Assembly (NCBI RefSeq): GCF_030123505.1 | Contig: NZ_CP126115.1 | Span: forward strand, 2,246,001 to 2,310,000 | Direction: 5' to 3' | Length of the DNA stretch: 64,000 nucleotides | From: Neobacillus sp. YX16 | GTDB lineage: Bacteria; Bacillota; Bacilli; Bacillales; Cytobacillaceae | Part shown: in pieces, positions 35,315 through 44,764 of the stretch | How the letters are laid out: each line of letters starts with the position of its first letter | How positions within the stretch are numbered: the stretch's first letter is position 1 | Position numbers and translations under genes: made by a program | Notes under the pieces: generated by a model | Database searches by the model: none | What the model was told of the DNA's origin: nothing | What the model saw: only the letters and a program-made list of their open reading frames with translations

Positions 35315-36778
35315 GTGCAAAGACTAAATAATAAAATTTATCAGGAATATACTACCTATCCAGAGAAGGTGCTCCAGTTTGGGGAAGGAAATTTTTTAAG
35401 AGGGTTTATTGACTGGCAAATCCAAGTTCTTAACGAGAAGACAGATTTCAATGGAAGTGTAGTGGTTGTCCAGCCACGAGGCAATAACAAGATTGAAAGG
35501 CTAAATAAGCAGGATGGATTGTTTACCCTTTACTTACAGGGCATAAAAGAAGGTCATTTGGTAAATCAGCATCAGGTAATCGAGTCAATCAGCAGGGGTA
35601 TTAATCTATTTACGGATTATCCGGAATATATCAACCTTGCAGGTACAGAAGATCTCCGATTAATCGTTTCTAATACGACAGAAGCAGGAATTGTGTTTGA
35701 CCCCACAGACCAGTTGGAGGATCGACCGCAAAAAAGTTTTCCAGGGAAGCTGACTGCGTTCCTCTATCACCGTTTTATGGCGTTTGCAGGTGATGGAAGT
35801 CGCGGCTGCATTATCATTCCTTGTGAACTAATTGAAAGAAACGGGGAAAAACTTAGGGAAATCGTATTGCAATATGCAAGTAACTGGAACCTTGGTGATG
35901 ATTTTAATAAATGGGTAGAGAACGCTAATACCTTTTGTTCAAGCCTTGTAGACCGTATAGTTCCGGGATTTCCATCCGATTCCTATAAAGAAAAAATTGA
36001 ACAACTTGGATATGAGGATGAATTGATGGTGGTAGGGGAGCAGTATCACCTTTGGGTCATTGAGGGACCGGAATGGATAAAAAATGAGTTAAAAGTTGAA
36101 GGAACCGGGCTAAACACGCTGATTGTCGATGATTTAACTCCCTTCAGGGTACGGAAAGTCAGGATTTTAAATGGTGCGCATACAGCGATGACTCCGGTTG
36201 CTTACTTATCCGGTTTAAGTACGGTGGAAGAAAGTGTAAATAATGAAGAAATCGGCCGGTTTATAAGAGAAATGATTGAAGAGGAAATAATCCCAACATT
36301 AGAGGGTCCGAAAACAGAGCTAAGCAGCTATGCAGATGATGTGATTAGCCGTTTTGCTAATCCATATATCAAGCATTATTTAATGAGCATCGCACTAAAC
36401 TCAATTTCTAAATTTCAAACAAGAAACCTGCCCGCCTTATTGGATTATGTTGAAAAAAATAACAACCTGCCAAAACGAATGGTTTTTTCATTAAGCAGTC
36501 TGCTTTATTTTTATCGAGGAAAAAGAGGAAATGACGTAATAGAACTTCAGGATGATCCGGTAAATGTGCAATTCTTTAAAACTCACTGGGAAAAATTTAA
36601 ACAACATGAACTTACAATGAAAGAACTCGTGCATATAATTCTGGCGGAGAAAAGGTTATGGGGGATGGATTTGACCTCGATTCCAAATCTAGATAGTACC
36701 GTCTGTACAAACCTCCTTTCTATCTATGAAATGGGAGTTAAGGAAGCTCTTAAAGAATTGTTTGAAACATCTATTTAG
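35315..36778 (+). CDS. uxaB: Tagaturonate reductase (altronate oxidoreductase)
   Basis: UxaB reduces D-tagaturonate to D-altronate with NADH. The 487-aa protein has the mannitol dehydrogenase-family layout: N-terminal Rossmann start VLQFGEGNFLRGFIDWQ, the conserved SNTTEAGI, and C-terminal helical half with KVRILNGAHTAMTP, which holds the catalytic Lys/Asn/His region. The start is GTG 35315, nine bases after GAAAGGGG; TTG 35312 is an alternative, while GTG 35288 lies in the operator and lacks a ribosome binding site. uxaA begins 15 bases after its stop. Confidence 0.95.
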   Translation: MQRLNNKIYQEYTTYPEKVLQFGEGNFLRGFIDWQIQVLNEKTDFNGSVVVVQPRGNNKIERLNKQDGLFTLYLQGIKEGHLVNQHQVIESISRGINLFTDYPEYINLAGTEDLRLIVSNTTEAGIVFDPTDQLEDRPQKSFPGKLTAFLYHRFMAFAGDGSRGCIIIPCELIERNGEKLREIVLQYASNWNLGDDFNKWVENANTFCSSLVDRIVPGFPSDSYKEKIEQLGYEDELMVVGEQYHLWVIEGPEWIKNELKVEGTGLNTLIVDDLTPFRVRKVRILNGAHTAMTPVAYLSGLSTVEESVNNEEIGRFIREMIEEEIIPTLEGPKTELSSYADDVISRFANPYIKHYLMSIALNSISKFQTRNLPALLDYVEKNNNLPKRMVFSLSSLLYFYRGKRGNDVIELQDDPVNVQFFKTHWEKFKQHELTMKELVHIILAEKRLWGMDLTSIPNLDSTVCTNLLSIYEMGVKEALKELFETSI

Positions 36779-36793
36779 TAGGAGGCCGTTATA

Positions 36794-38287
36794 ATGAAGG
36801 ATTTTCTTCAAATTACTGAAAACGATAATATTATTCTAGCACTAAGAAACTTTAAGAAAAGTGAAACCATTTATCTTAATGGCAAGAATATACAAATAAA
36901 AGAAGACATCAGCCGTGGCCATAAAGTAGCAGTAAAAGATATTTATGAAAATGAGGATATTATTAAATACGGCTATCCAATCGGCCATGCACTGGGTCTG
37001 ATTGCACCTGGTGAACATGTTCATACCCATAACACAAAAACGAATTTATCTGGAACACAGGAATACCAATACGTGTTTAAAGAATCTCAGAATCTATTTA
37101 AAAATGAAAATCGTACATTCCAGGGATACCGTCGGGAAGATGGGAATGTCGGAATTCGGAATGAATTATGGATTGTGCCTACTGTAGGCTGTGTGAACGG
37201 AATTGCCGAGAAAATTATCAAGCGGTTTGAGCGTCATGTTGGAGACATTAGCCCGTTTGACAATGTCCTTGTCTTAAAGCATAACTATGGATGTTCGCAG
37301 CTAGGAGATGACCATGAAAACACAAAACAAATACTAATCAATGCAGTAAAACATCCTAATGCTGGCGGTGTGCTTGTATTAGGTCTTGGCTGTGAGAATA
37401 ATGAGCTGCCAGAGTTTAAAAAAGCGTTGGGTGAAGTGAATGAGGAGAGAGTGAAATTTCTGATCTCCCAAAATGTAACCGATGAAATCGAGGAAGGTTT
37501 TAAACTGGTAATGGAAATCTATGAAAATGCCAAAAATGACAAAAGGGAGTCCGTTTCTCTTTCAGAATTGAAAATTGGCTTAAAGTGCGGTGGATCCGAT
37601 GGATTTTCCGGCATTACTGCCAATCCACTTCTTGGTAGATTCTCTGATTATTTAATTGCACAAGGAGGAACAACCGTCCTCACTGAAGTCCCGGAAATGT
37701 TTGGAGCCGAAACGATATTAATGGAACGTGCTGCAGATGAAAAGGTTTTTGAAAAGATTGTGGATCTAATTAATGACTTTAAGGAATATTTTTTGCGTCA
37801 TAATCAACCTGTTTATGAAAACCCTTCCCCAGGGAACAAATCTGGAGGCATTACGACATTAGAAGACAAATCCCTTGGATGCACACAGAAAGCGGGAACG
37901 AGCACCATTGTTGATGTTTTAAAATATAGCGATACACTTAAAACAAAAGGGTTAAATCTCTTAAGTGCCCCAGGTAATGACCTTATTGCTTCCACTGCGC
38001 TTGCGGCCGCCGGCTGTCAGATGGTTTTGTTTACGACAGGTCGGGGGACCCCGTTCGGAACCTTTGTTCCAACGATGAAGGTTTCAACTAACACACAAAT
38101 CTATGAAACAAAACCACACTGGATCGACTTTAATGCAGGAACATTATTGGATGATGGAGTACTGCCAGAACAAGTGTTGAATGACTTTGTGGATTATATT
38201 GTTCAGGTTGCAAGCGGGGAATTTGTCAATAATGAGAAAAATGACTTTAGAGAGATTTCAATTTTTAAGAGTGGAGTTACCTTATAG
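36794..38287 (+). CDS. uxaA: Altronate dehydratase
   Basis: The 497-aa iron-dependent enzyme dehydrates D-altronate to 2-keto-3-deoxygluconate. It has the SAF-like N-terminal domain (GHKVAVKDI, YGYPIGHALGLIAPGEHVHTHN) and the large C-terminal UxaA domain (FQGYRREDGNVGIRNELWIVPTVGC, HNYGCSQLGDD, GLKCGGSDGFSGITANP, GRGTPFGTFVPTMKVSTN). It follows uxaB behind GGAGG and ends the unit with a strong terminator. The kinase and aldolase for the next steps (KdgK, KdgA) are not in the window. Confidence 0.96.
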   Translation: MKDFLQITENDNIILALRNFKKSETIYLNGKNIQIKEDISRGHKVAVKDIYENEDIIKYGYPIGHALGLIAPGEHVHTHNTKTNLSGTQEYQYVFKESQNLFKNENRTFQGYRREDGNVGIRNELWIVPTVGCVNGIAEKIIKRFERHVGDISPFDNVLVLKHNYGCSQLGDDHENTKQILINAVKHPNAGGVLVLGLGCENNELPEFKKALGEVNEERVKFLISQNVTDEIEEGFKLVMEIYENAKNDKRESVSLSELKIGLKCGGSDGFSGITANPLLGRFSDYLIAQGGTTVLTEVPEMFGAETILMERAADEKVFEKIVDLINDFKEYFLRHNQPVYENPSPGNKSGGITTLEDKSLGCTQKAGTSTIVDVLKYSDTLKTKGLNLLSAPGNDLIASTALAAAGCQMVLFTTGRGTPFGTFVPTMKVSTNTQIYETKPHWIDFNAGTLLDDGVLPEQVLNDFVDYIVQVASGEFVNNEKNDFREISIFKSGVTL

Positions 38288-38302
38288 TCAGAGACTTAAT
38301 AA

Positions 38303-38350
38303 ATCCCTTTTGAGTAGACAATCATACAGTCTTTCAAAAGGGTTTTTTTG
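38303..38350 (+). terminator. Terminator of the exuR-uxaBA unit
   Basis: ATCCCTTTTGA (38303-38313) pairs with TCAAAAGGGT (38334-38343), followed by seven T. The loop is about 20 nt. Confidence 0.85.
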
Positions 38351-38440
38351 GTTTATAAAGCGCAAATCAACAGAAAAAAAAGATGCCAGGCTGGATTTCC
38401 TAGCATCCAATTTTGACTTATTAATCCCTTTGCTAGGCTA

Positions 38441-40204
38441 CTACATTTGTAATTGCTTCAATTCATAAAATTTACCTCTATTAGACATTAGTTCATCGTA
38501 GGTACCAAATTCTACACATCGTCCATTTTCAATCACTGCTATTTTATCTGCATTACGAATAGTCGAAAGACGGTGGGCTACGATAAATGTAGTCCGGCCG
38601 TGACATAAAATATTCAAAGCTTCCTGAATTCTTTTCTCAGAATGGCTATCTAATGCAGACGTGGCTTCATCTAAAATAATGACCTTTGGCTTCCGAATTA
38701 AGGCTCTTGCAATCGATACCCGTTGCCTTTGACCGCCTGAAAGCTTATCCCCATGTTCACCAATCCTCGTGTTCAACCCTTCAGGAAGCTTCTGAATGAC
38801 ATCCCAGAGGTTTGCAGCAAGGAGGACTCTTTCTAGCTCTTCTTCTGTAACAGATGGCATACCATACGTTATATTTTGAAGTATGGTTCCAGAGAATAGA
38901 ATAGTTGATTGTGGGACTACTGCTAAATGCTGTCGAAAAGATCTTATATCAATGGAGGACATATCATGTCCGTCTAAAAGGATTTTTCCCTCAGTAGGTT
39001 GAATAAATCCAATGAGTAAATTTAAGATGGTTGATTTACCCGAACCAGATTCTCCGACAAAAGCGACCGTTTCTCCTTGTTTAACCTCTAAGTTAATATC
39101 TTGGAGAATCGTTTGATCGCTTTTAGGATACTGATAACAAATCTGTTGTAAGGAAAAATTTCCATCTACTTGTTTAATTTTTGGTTTATTTTCATGATTT
39201 TCTACTTCACCAGCAGTTAATATTTCGCCAATGGAGTTTACTGATTCTAATCCCTTAGCGATAGTGGGTATTAATGTTATTATACTAGAAACAGAATTTA
39301 CTACTGTTGTAAAGTAAGTTTGATACATCACCACTTCTCCTGGAGTAATGGAACCACGTAATGCCAAAATACCAGTGAAAACTAAACAAATAATTTGAAA
39401 AAGTTGAAAACTAGCCCAACTAACAGAACCAAATATAGATTGAATGATGTCTAAATGTAACCCTTTTGATAATATTTGTTGGAATCGGTGATTTAAGCGG
39501 CGTACCTCTTGATTCTCTAACGCATGTGCACGTGCAATGGGTACTAATTCTATCATTTCAATAACACGCGCAGAGGTTTCTTCCATTTCTTGACGAAATT
39601 CAGAATTTGAAGTTTTGATTTTTTTACGGAAGACAACAATGATAAGAGCTGATATCGGTACAGTTAAGATGAAAAATAGAAATACAGTAGGACTGTTATA
39701 TAACGTAATGGCTAAGGCCACTAATAGATTGACAATAATATTTAAACTACTGACAAACACTTGTGAGGAAAGGGTCTGGACAGCTTCAACGTCCCGCATA
39801 ATTTTAGATTGAAGCCTTCCAGACTGCATCTCCTTTTGATAGGGAATTGAAAGTTCTTGCAGCTTTTTAATAAGTGAGGCACGCAAACCCGATTCCACGC
39901 TGCGAATCGCATAACTATGCAGTTTAGTATGATAATAATTTGTTACAATGTTTTGCAGTACTAATATAAACATAATGATCGCATTAAGATATATGGTTTG
40001 AATACCACCACCTTTCTGGATAGTAGCGGCATTGATCACATTCGCAATTGCGATCGGCATTACCCAAGCGGGGATATGTTTGATGATAAAGAAAACTGCT
40101 GAATAAAATATTCTTAAGTAGTTTCCTTTATATAATCCTACTAGTACCTTAAAGGAATTTTTCTGATTTTTGTTATAGATTTGCTGTACAAATGACTCTT
40201 CCAT
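38441..40204 (-). CDS. ABC exporter, fused permease/ATPase
   Basis: This 587-aa half-transporter has an N-terminal ABC membrane domain (six helices, about 20-310) and a C-terminal ATPase with Walker A GESGSGKST, signature LSGGQRQR, Walker B VIILDEATSALD and switch His in FIVAHRLST. It belongs to the MdlB/BmrA-like multidrug/lipid exporter group; the substrate is unknown and it works as a homodimer. It is not obviously part of the pectin pathway although it lies between hexuronate and pectin genes. The start is ATG 40204, nine bases after AAAGGGAG; a TTG at 40213 abuts that site. Confidence 0.92.
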   Translation of the reverse strand: MEESFVQQIYNKNQKNSFKVLVGLYKGNYLRIFYSAVFFIIKHIPAWVMPIAIANVINAATIQKGGGIQTIYLNAIIMFILVLQNIVTNYYHTKLHSYAIRSVESGLRASLIKKLQELSIPYQKEMQSGRLQSKIMRDVEAVQTLSSQVFVSSLNIIVNLLVALAITLYNSPTVFLFFILTVPISALIIVVFRKKIKTSNSEFRQEMEETSARVIEMIELVPIARAHALENQEVRRLNHRFQQILSKGLHLDIIQSIFGSVSWASFQLFQIICLVFTGILALRGSITPGEVVMYQTYFTTVVNSVSSIITLIPTIAKGLESVNSIGEILTAGEVENHENKPKIKQVDGNFSLQQICYQYPKSDQTILQDINLEVKQGETVAFVGESGSGKSTILNLLIGFIQPTEGKILLDGHDMSSIDIRSFRQHLAVVPQSTILFSGTILQNITYGMPSVTEEELERVLLAANLWDVIQKLPEGLNTRIGEHGDKLSGGQRQRVSIARALIRKPKVIILDEATSALDSHSEKRIQEALNILCHGRTTFIVAHRLSTIRNADKIAVIENGRCVEFGTYDELMSNRGKFYELKQLQM

Positions 40205-40247
40205 TGTTTTCAACTCCCTTTAAAGGTTGAAAAAAAACTGTGTTTCG

Positions 40248-40931
40248 CTATTTTAGTAGGTTTTTTAGAGGTAATTCACTTTGTTTAATTGCCTTGATAA
40301 TCAATTGAGCCACTGCTTTCGCGCCCTCTTCATTGAAGTGGGTGTTGTCGGTAATTCCTTCAGGATAGTTTTCGGATTGGCCTGGAGCTACATGCAAATA
40401 GTATTTCTTTGATTCCTCATTACCGATTTTCCCCATAAACTCATTTGTGATCTTATGTATGTCTAAAACAGGTACTTGGTATTTTTCAGCAAATTGAATC
40501 ATGGCTTGAGGAAAATCTCCAACTGACACGATATCAATTGTGTCATCTTCAAATTTTCGGCGAGTGACTGAAGTTAATAATAGTGGAAAGGCATTTTTTT
40601 GATAAGCCGCCTGAATGAATTGAAAGAGATTATCTTGGTAATCTCCATAAGGGTGCGTTCCGCGTTCAGGATCTTCTAGTTTTTGATCATTGTGACCAAA
40701 TTGGATGATGAGGTAATCTCCGGGTTGAATGCTTTTCTCAATAGCAGCTAAATGACCCTCGTTTATAAATGATTTTGTGCTTCGGCCGTTAATGGCACGA
40801 TTTTCAATCTTTACATTCTCTTTAAAGTACGATTGAAATGCTTCCCCCCAGCCTGTTTCTGGACGTTTTTCTGGTAGTTTTATAGCAGCCGTAGAATCTC
40901 CTGCTATATAAATGGTTATTTGATTTTCCAT
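40248..40931 (-). CDS. Rhamnogalacturonan acetylesterase, SGNH hydrolase (RhgT/YesT-like)
   Basis: The 227-aa esterase removes acetyl groups from pectic (rhamno)galacturonan oligomers. It has SGNH block I IAGDSTA with the nucleophile Ser, block II ING, block III FGHNDQ and the C-terminal DNTHFNEEGA carrying Asp and His. There is no signal peptide, so it acts in the cytoplasm. The start is ATG 40931 with GGGAG nine bases upstream; a frame extension to 40991 runs into an operator-like palindrome at 40984-40999, which argues against it. The palindrome links the gene to the exuR regulon. It is divergent from a YesS-type regulator gene. Confidence 0.9.
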   Translation of the reverse strand: MENQITIYIAGDSTAAIKLPEKRPETGWGEAFQSYFKENVKIENRAINGRSTKSFINEGHLAAIEKSIQPGDYLIIQFGHNDQKLEDPERGTHPYGDYQDNLFQFIQAAYQKNAFPLLLTSVTRRKFEDDTIDIVSVGDFPQAMIQFAEKYQVPVLDIHKITNEFMGKIGNEESKKYYLHVAPGQSENYPEGITDNTHFNEEGAKAVAQLIIKAIKQSELPLKNLLK

Positions 40932-40983
40932 CCGTAATTGCTCCCGTTTTTTAAATTTTCTTATTAATACTTGATAAAAGCAT

Positions 40984-40999
40984 ATGTACACGTTAACAT
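40984..40999. promoter_or_regulatory. LacI-type operator (imperfect) upstream of the acetylesterase
   Basis: ATGTACACGTTAACAT keeps the right half-site and differs from the perfect palindrome at two left positions (ACA for TAA-side bases). It lies 53 bases upstream of the acetylesterase ATG. Confidence 0.6.
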
Positions 41000-41080
41000 T
41001 TTTATGTTAAAACAAAAGTAGAGCCCATTTACCTTAATATTGGTTTCTGAAATGAGGATATGATTAAATTGTGCGAATAA

Positions 41081-41096
41081 ATGTTAACGTTAACAT
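41081..41096. promoter_or_regulatory. LacI-type operator (perfect) in the acetylesterase-YesS region
   Basis: ATGTTAACGTTAACAT, identical over 16 bp to the operator at 32639-32654 upstream of uxaC. Such identity 8.4 kb away strongly suggests one repressor controls both loci. Confidence 0.8.
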
Positions 41097-41194
41097 TTTA
41101 CAATTTACTGGTTTTAGTGTCAATGCATATAACTTACATAGATAAAATGCTAGGTTACATAGTCTTGTAAATATGGTAATGTAGTTTATTATAA

Positions 41195-41208
41195 CGTAAG
41201 CGTTATCA
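41195..41208 (+). promoter_or_regulatory. cre-like CcpA box upstream of the YesS-type regulator
   Basis: CGTAAGCGTTATCA matches cre at 13 of 14 positions and sits within a wider inverted repeat ATAACG-N4-CGTTAT. Confidence 0.55.
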
Positions 41209-41270
41209 AATTTTTGAAAATTGCATTTTTTGAGATATAGTGAATAACAGTTCACCGAAGGGGTGATTTT

Positions 41271-43496
41271 TTGAAAAAAGCAAGAGTATTTTACAAACTA
41301 TTTATCCCGTTTTTCTTATTGGGAATAGGACTTGTTGTGGGGTTCAGCATATTTATCTATAATTCCACGTATCATTCCGTTGAGGAAAGCTTCTTGAAGG
41401 ATAAGAAAAATTATACAAAACAAATTCTTCACAATGTTGAACAAAAAGTAAGAACCATCGAGTATGGATATACTGGTTACAGCGCGACTTCCAATTTTGA
41501 AGAAATCTTTAAGAATCCTTTGACAGGAAAAGATTTTGATATTTACCGGGATATCAAAAAAGAGATGAGTTACATAGAAATGATGGGGATAGAAGGTAGT
41601 AATCATAGTTTAGTAAGCTTGGAACAGAACTGGGGAATCATTAACGGTTCTTTGAGAATGCTAACAACGGAAGAAGTTACTGAATACAAAAATACATATA
41701 TTAACAATGATACCAATAGTCTTTTTTGGAAACCAATAGAATCTGGAATTGAAATGGTTATGACTTTACCGATGTATAAGAGGGAAAAGTTCGCTTTAGG
41801 AATATCGTATATTCCTAGGAGAAGTATTGATCAGATTATAGGTGACCAAAACAATATAGTAGAAATTTATAATAAAAAAGATCAATTACTCTATTCTAGC
41901 AGGATGAAGGATAGTGATGTAAAAAAAGGTAGCTTTCAAGATTTTAAAGCAGTCTCTAAGGAAAGCGGTCAAAATGCTAATGTATTAGAAACAGAAGATG
42001 GAAAGAAATATGTCTATATGCAATCTGATTATAATCGGTGGCTTTATTTAGTGGAAATAGATGAAAATGAGATTGGCAGTATTATTCAGAATACGAGAGT
42101 GGGCCTTTTCATTGTCTCCGCACTTTTAATTTTTTTGGTGGGTATTATTTCATATTTGCTGGCCGTATCATTCACACGACCAATTAAGAAAATACAGGAA
42201 AAACTGGACATTCAGGGAGTACATAAAAAGCAAAATGAACTTTCCTTTTTGGCTGATTCTATCGATAAAATAGTTGGACAAAATGAGTTGTTAACAGCCA
42301 GTCTTTCTATTCAAAAACCTCAATTGGAGACCTTATTTGTTTTAAGCTTATTTAGGAAGCGAATCTCTGAAAATGATGTGATGAATCGTTTAGAGCAATT
42401 TGGCTACCATTTTGAAGAGGATAATGTGTTTTATACAGGATTGATTCAAATTGACAACTTGGATCATCAACAGGTTGGAGATAAGAATCTTTTATTATTG
42501 GCTATTAATAATATAGTAGGAGAAATTGTCTCTAAGGATGAACGCCTTAATCCAATCGTTTTAAATGATGAAATGCAAGCAACGATTTTTATCCTGGATA
42601 AAAGCGACGAAGAACCTGAGCGTCGGATCATGAAGTACTATGAAGAAATCCAAGCAGCTGTGAAAAAATCGCTGAATATCATCATTAGTGTTGGTATTAG
42701 CCCGATTTATGAATCGTTAATCGATAGTAAAAAAGCGGTAGATTTAGCGAAGGAATCGCTTCATTACCGAGTAAATGTTGGACCGGAGTCAATTATTTTC
42801 TATAATGATATCTCTTCGATGTTAAATGATGCGTCCATTTCAAAATTCCCTGTCGAGCTACTTAATGAGTTATTGAATACGATTCGTTCTGGTCATGAGG
42901 AAGATGTCATGAACATGGTTGATTTGCTTGTTGAAGAAATCTTTCGTTTAAATAAAAATCCCATTAGCTTAGGCGTTACCTTAATTCGAGTAATAAATGA
43001 GCTCGTGCAATTAGGACAACTATTAGGTGCTGAATCAAAAATCTTTGAAAATATAAAGAAATTGTATCAAGCTGCCATGAATGCCTATTATCCAGAAAAG
43101 ATTAAGGAAATGTTAATTAACGATTTAATTAAACCTGTCATTATTAGTACTCACGATAAAACAGAAAGAGGATTTAAATCCTTATCTGAAAAAATCGTAT
43201 ACATTGTACAAACGGAATTTGATCAGGAAATTTCCCTGGATATTATTGCAGATCGATTGCATTACAATCCAAACTATTTAAGCAATGTATTTAAGAAAGA
43301 ATATGGAGAGAATTTTGTAGACTATCTAATGAATTATCGTCTACAAATGGCACAAACCTTGTTAAAGGATACCGATTTAGCCATTAAAGAAATTGCTGAA
43401 CGCTTGCAATATCGGAATTCTCAAAACTTTATTCGTTTCTTCAAGAAGAAATTGGGAATGACCCCAGGAGATTATCGTAAAGAGTATATGCATTAG
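41271..43496 (+). CDS. AraC-family transcriptional regulator with extracellular sensor domain (YesS-like)
   Basis: The 741-aa one-piece regulator spans the membrane. It has a helix at about 10-30, an extracellular sensor domain (about 30-275), a second helix at about 280-300, a HAMP-like linker, a middle region, and a C-terminal AraC-type double helix-turn-helix (about 640-740: SLDIIADRLHYNPNYLSNVFK, IAERLQYRNSQNFIRFFKK). This is the design of B. subtilis YesS, which activates rhamnogalacturonan genes. It probably activates the adjacent pectin transporter and enzymes. The start is TTG 41271 behind AAGGGGTGAT. Confidence 0.88.
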   Translation: MKKARVFYKLFIPFFLLGIGLVVGFSIFIYNSTYHSVEESFLKDKKNYTKQILHNVEQKVRTIEYGYTGYSATSNFEEIFKNPLTGKDFDIYRDIKKEMSYIEMMGIEGSNHSLVSLEQNWGIINGSLRMLTTEEVTEYKNTYINNDTNSLFWKPIESGIEMVMTLPMYKREKFALGISYIPRRSIDQIIGDQNNIVEIYNKKDQLLYSSRMKDSDVKKGSFQDFKAVSKESGQNANVLETEDGKKYVYMQSDYNRWLYLVEIDENEIGSIIQNTRVGLFIVSALLIFLVGIISYLLAVSFTRPIKKIQEKLDIQGVHKKQNELSFLADSIDKIVGQNELLTASLSIQKPQLETLFVLSLFRKRISENDVMNRLEQFGYHFEEDNVFYTGLIQIDNLDHQQVGDKNLLLLAINNIVGEIVSKDERLNPIVLNDEMQATIFILDKSDEEPERRIMKYYEEIQAAVKKSLNIIISVGISPIYESLIDSKKAVDLAKESLHYRVNVGPESIIFYNDISSMLNDASISKFPVELLNELLNTIRSGHEEDVMNMVDLLVEEIFRLNKNPISLGVTLIRVINELVQLGQLLGAESKIFENIKKLYQAAMNAYYPEKIKEMLINDLIKPVIISTHDKTERGFKSLSEKIVYIVQTEFDQEISLDIIADRLHYNPNYLSNVFKKEYGENFVDYLMNYRLQMAQTLLKDTDLAIKEIAERLQYRNSQNFIRFFKKKLGMTPGDYRKEYMH

Positions 43497-43506
43497 AATG
43501 TTTTTT

Positions 43507-43545
43507 CATCAAAAAAAAGCTTCTATGAGAAGCTTTTTTTTGATG
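43507..43545. terminator. Bidirectional terminator between the YesS-type regulator and the permease
   Basis: CATCAAAAAAAAGCTTCT and AGAAGCTTTTTTTTGATG form a perfect stem with an ATG loop. A-run and T-run on opposite sides make it work on both strands for the two convergent genes. Confidence 0.9.
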
Positions 43546-43554
43546 AAATCTATA

Positions 43555-44439
43555 TTATCCTTTTACAGATCCAACTAATGCACCTTTGACGAAGTATTTT
43601 TGAACGAATGGGTATGCAATTAACATTGGAACAGTGGCGATTACGATGACAGCCATTTTAATCGTTTGTGCAGGCGGTACAACATCTACTGAGGACCCTT
43701 CAGCCTGCATACCACTAGATACGATGACAATTTGACGTAATAATACTTGTATCGGCCACTTGGTAGAATCATTAATGTAAAGAATAGCTGTCATATACGT
43801 ATTCCAATAGGTGACTGCATAGAACAAAGATATAGTAGCTATTGATGGTAATGCCAGTGGCAGCATGATTTTAACGAAGACACCAAAATCTGTGCAGCCA
43901 TCCATTTTTGCCGATTCTTCTAAACTATCTGGTAGGGCTTGAAAAAAGTTCCTCATAATAATTAAGTTGAAAGCGTTTATTGCGACTGGCAATATTAATG
44001 ACCAATAAGAATCAATTAAACCAACTGATTTAACAACTAAGAATGTAGGAATCATTCCACCGCTGAAAAGCATGGAGAACACAACGATAAAATTAATGGA
44101 ATTTCTCCCAATTAGATATTTTCGAGATAAGCCATATGCCATTAATGCTGTGAGAACCATACTAACTAAAGTACCTATACCAGTTACTCCAATGGAAACC
44201 GCTAATGACTTAAAGAGGGTAGGCGTTGATAAAATATAGCGATAGGCATCCAGAGAAAAAGTACGTGGAAATAAGATAAACTTTCTTGCCACCACTTCCT
44301 GAGTGGATGCAAATGAACTTGCGATCACATTGACAAATGGAAGAAAACAAATAAGGGCAATCAGGATTAGAATGGTTCCATTAATAATGGGAAAGACTAG
44401 ACCTCCTTTGGTTTTTTTATTCTTTTTCGTTTTCTTCAT
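43555..44439 (-). CDS. Sugar ABC transporter permease (YesQ-like, second permease), in opposite orientation to its partner
   Basis: This 294-aa protein has a Lys-rich N-terminus, six hydrophobic segments, the EAA loop ESAKMDGCTDFGVFVKIMLP, and the end PFVQKYFVKGALVGSVKG. It is the second permease of the pectin-oligosaccharide transporter. Its partners (first permease, DUF624, binding protein) are divergent from it on the plus strand, unlike the usual collinear yesO-yesP-yesQ order. The start is ATG 44439, six bases after AGGAGG; a TTG at 44460 lies upstream of that site. A cre-like box is at 44558. Confidence 0.92.
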   Translation of the reverse strand: MKKTKKNKKTKGGLVFPIINGTILILIALICFLPFVNVIASSFASTQEVVARKFILFPRTFSLDAYRYILSTPTLFKSLAVSIGVTGIGTLVSMVLTALMAYGLSRKYLIGRNSINFIVVFSMLFSGGMIPTFLVVKSVGLIDSYWSLILPVAINAFNLIIMRNFFQALPDSLEESAKMDGCTDFGVFVKIMLPLALPSIATISLFYAVTYWNTYMTAILYINDSTKWPIQVLLRQIVIVSSGMQAEGSSVDVVPPAQTIKMAVIVIATVPMLIAYPFVQKYFVKGALVGSVKG

Positions 44440-44557
44440 ATAAATCCTCCTCGCTTCCAAAATATTAATCTATTTTTCTTTTAGTAAGATAAACCAACCT
44501 TATCATCACATCCAAATTCCGTATATAATCAATATCCCACTATTGAATTAACAGTAA

Positions 44558-44571
44558 AGATAACGCTTTCG
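44558..44571 (-). promoter_or_regulatory. cre-like CcpA box upstream of the minus-strand permease
   Basis: On the minus strand CGAAAGCGTTATCT matches cre at 13 of 14 positions, about 120 bases before the permease start. Confidence 0.55.
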
Positions 44572-44668
44572 TGACGAAAAATTTGCACTATAAAGTGATA
44601 ATCACAACTAGTTAAAAATTATCATTATGGTTGATACCATGTTTAAAAACACTGATACCAAAGGGTTT

Positions 44669-44682
44669 TGTAAGCGTAATCA
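44669..44682 (+). promoter_or_regulatory. cre-like CcpA box upstream of the pectin transporter operon
   Basis: TGTAAGCGTAATCA matches cre at 13 of 14 positions, about 83 bases before the first permease start. Confidence 0.55.
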
Positions 44683-44764
44683 TAAAATGATTATGTACGT
44701 AATTTTTCATTTTCAGTATGCTTAGAGCAAGAAAGGAAAGCAAAATGATAAGAGGAGGAAAGAA

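Larger units (their letters stand above)
40932..41270. other. Divergent control region with two ExuR-type operators and a cre box
   Basis: This 339-bp region between the acetylesterase and the YesS-type regulator holds operator-like palindromes at 40984-40999 and 41081-41096 and a cre-like box at 41195-41208. I cannot define the -35/-10 elements with confidence. Confidence 0.6.
44440..44764. other. Divergent control region between the two permease genes
   Basis: This 325-bp AT-rich region contains one cre-like box per direction (44558-44571 and 44669-44682). No operator of the ATGTTAACGTTAACAT type is present. I see no small gene; frames in it are shadows. Confidence 0.55.

Noticed and set aside
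40932..40991. N-terminal extension of the acetylesterase
   Set aside because: It runs into an operator palindrome and bypasses GGGAG; the family starts near MENQITIYIAGDS.
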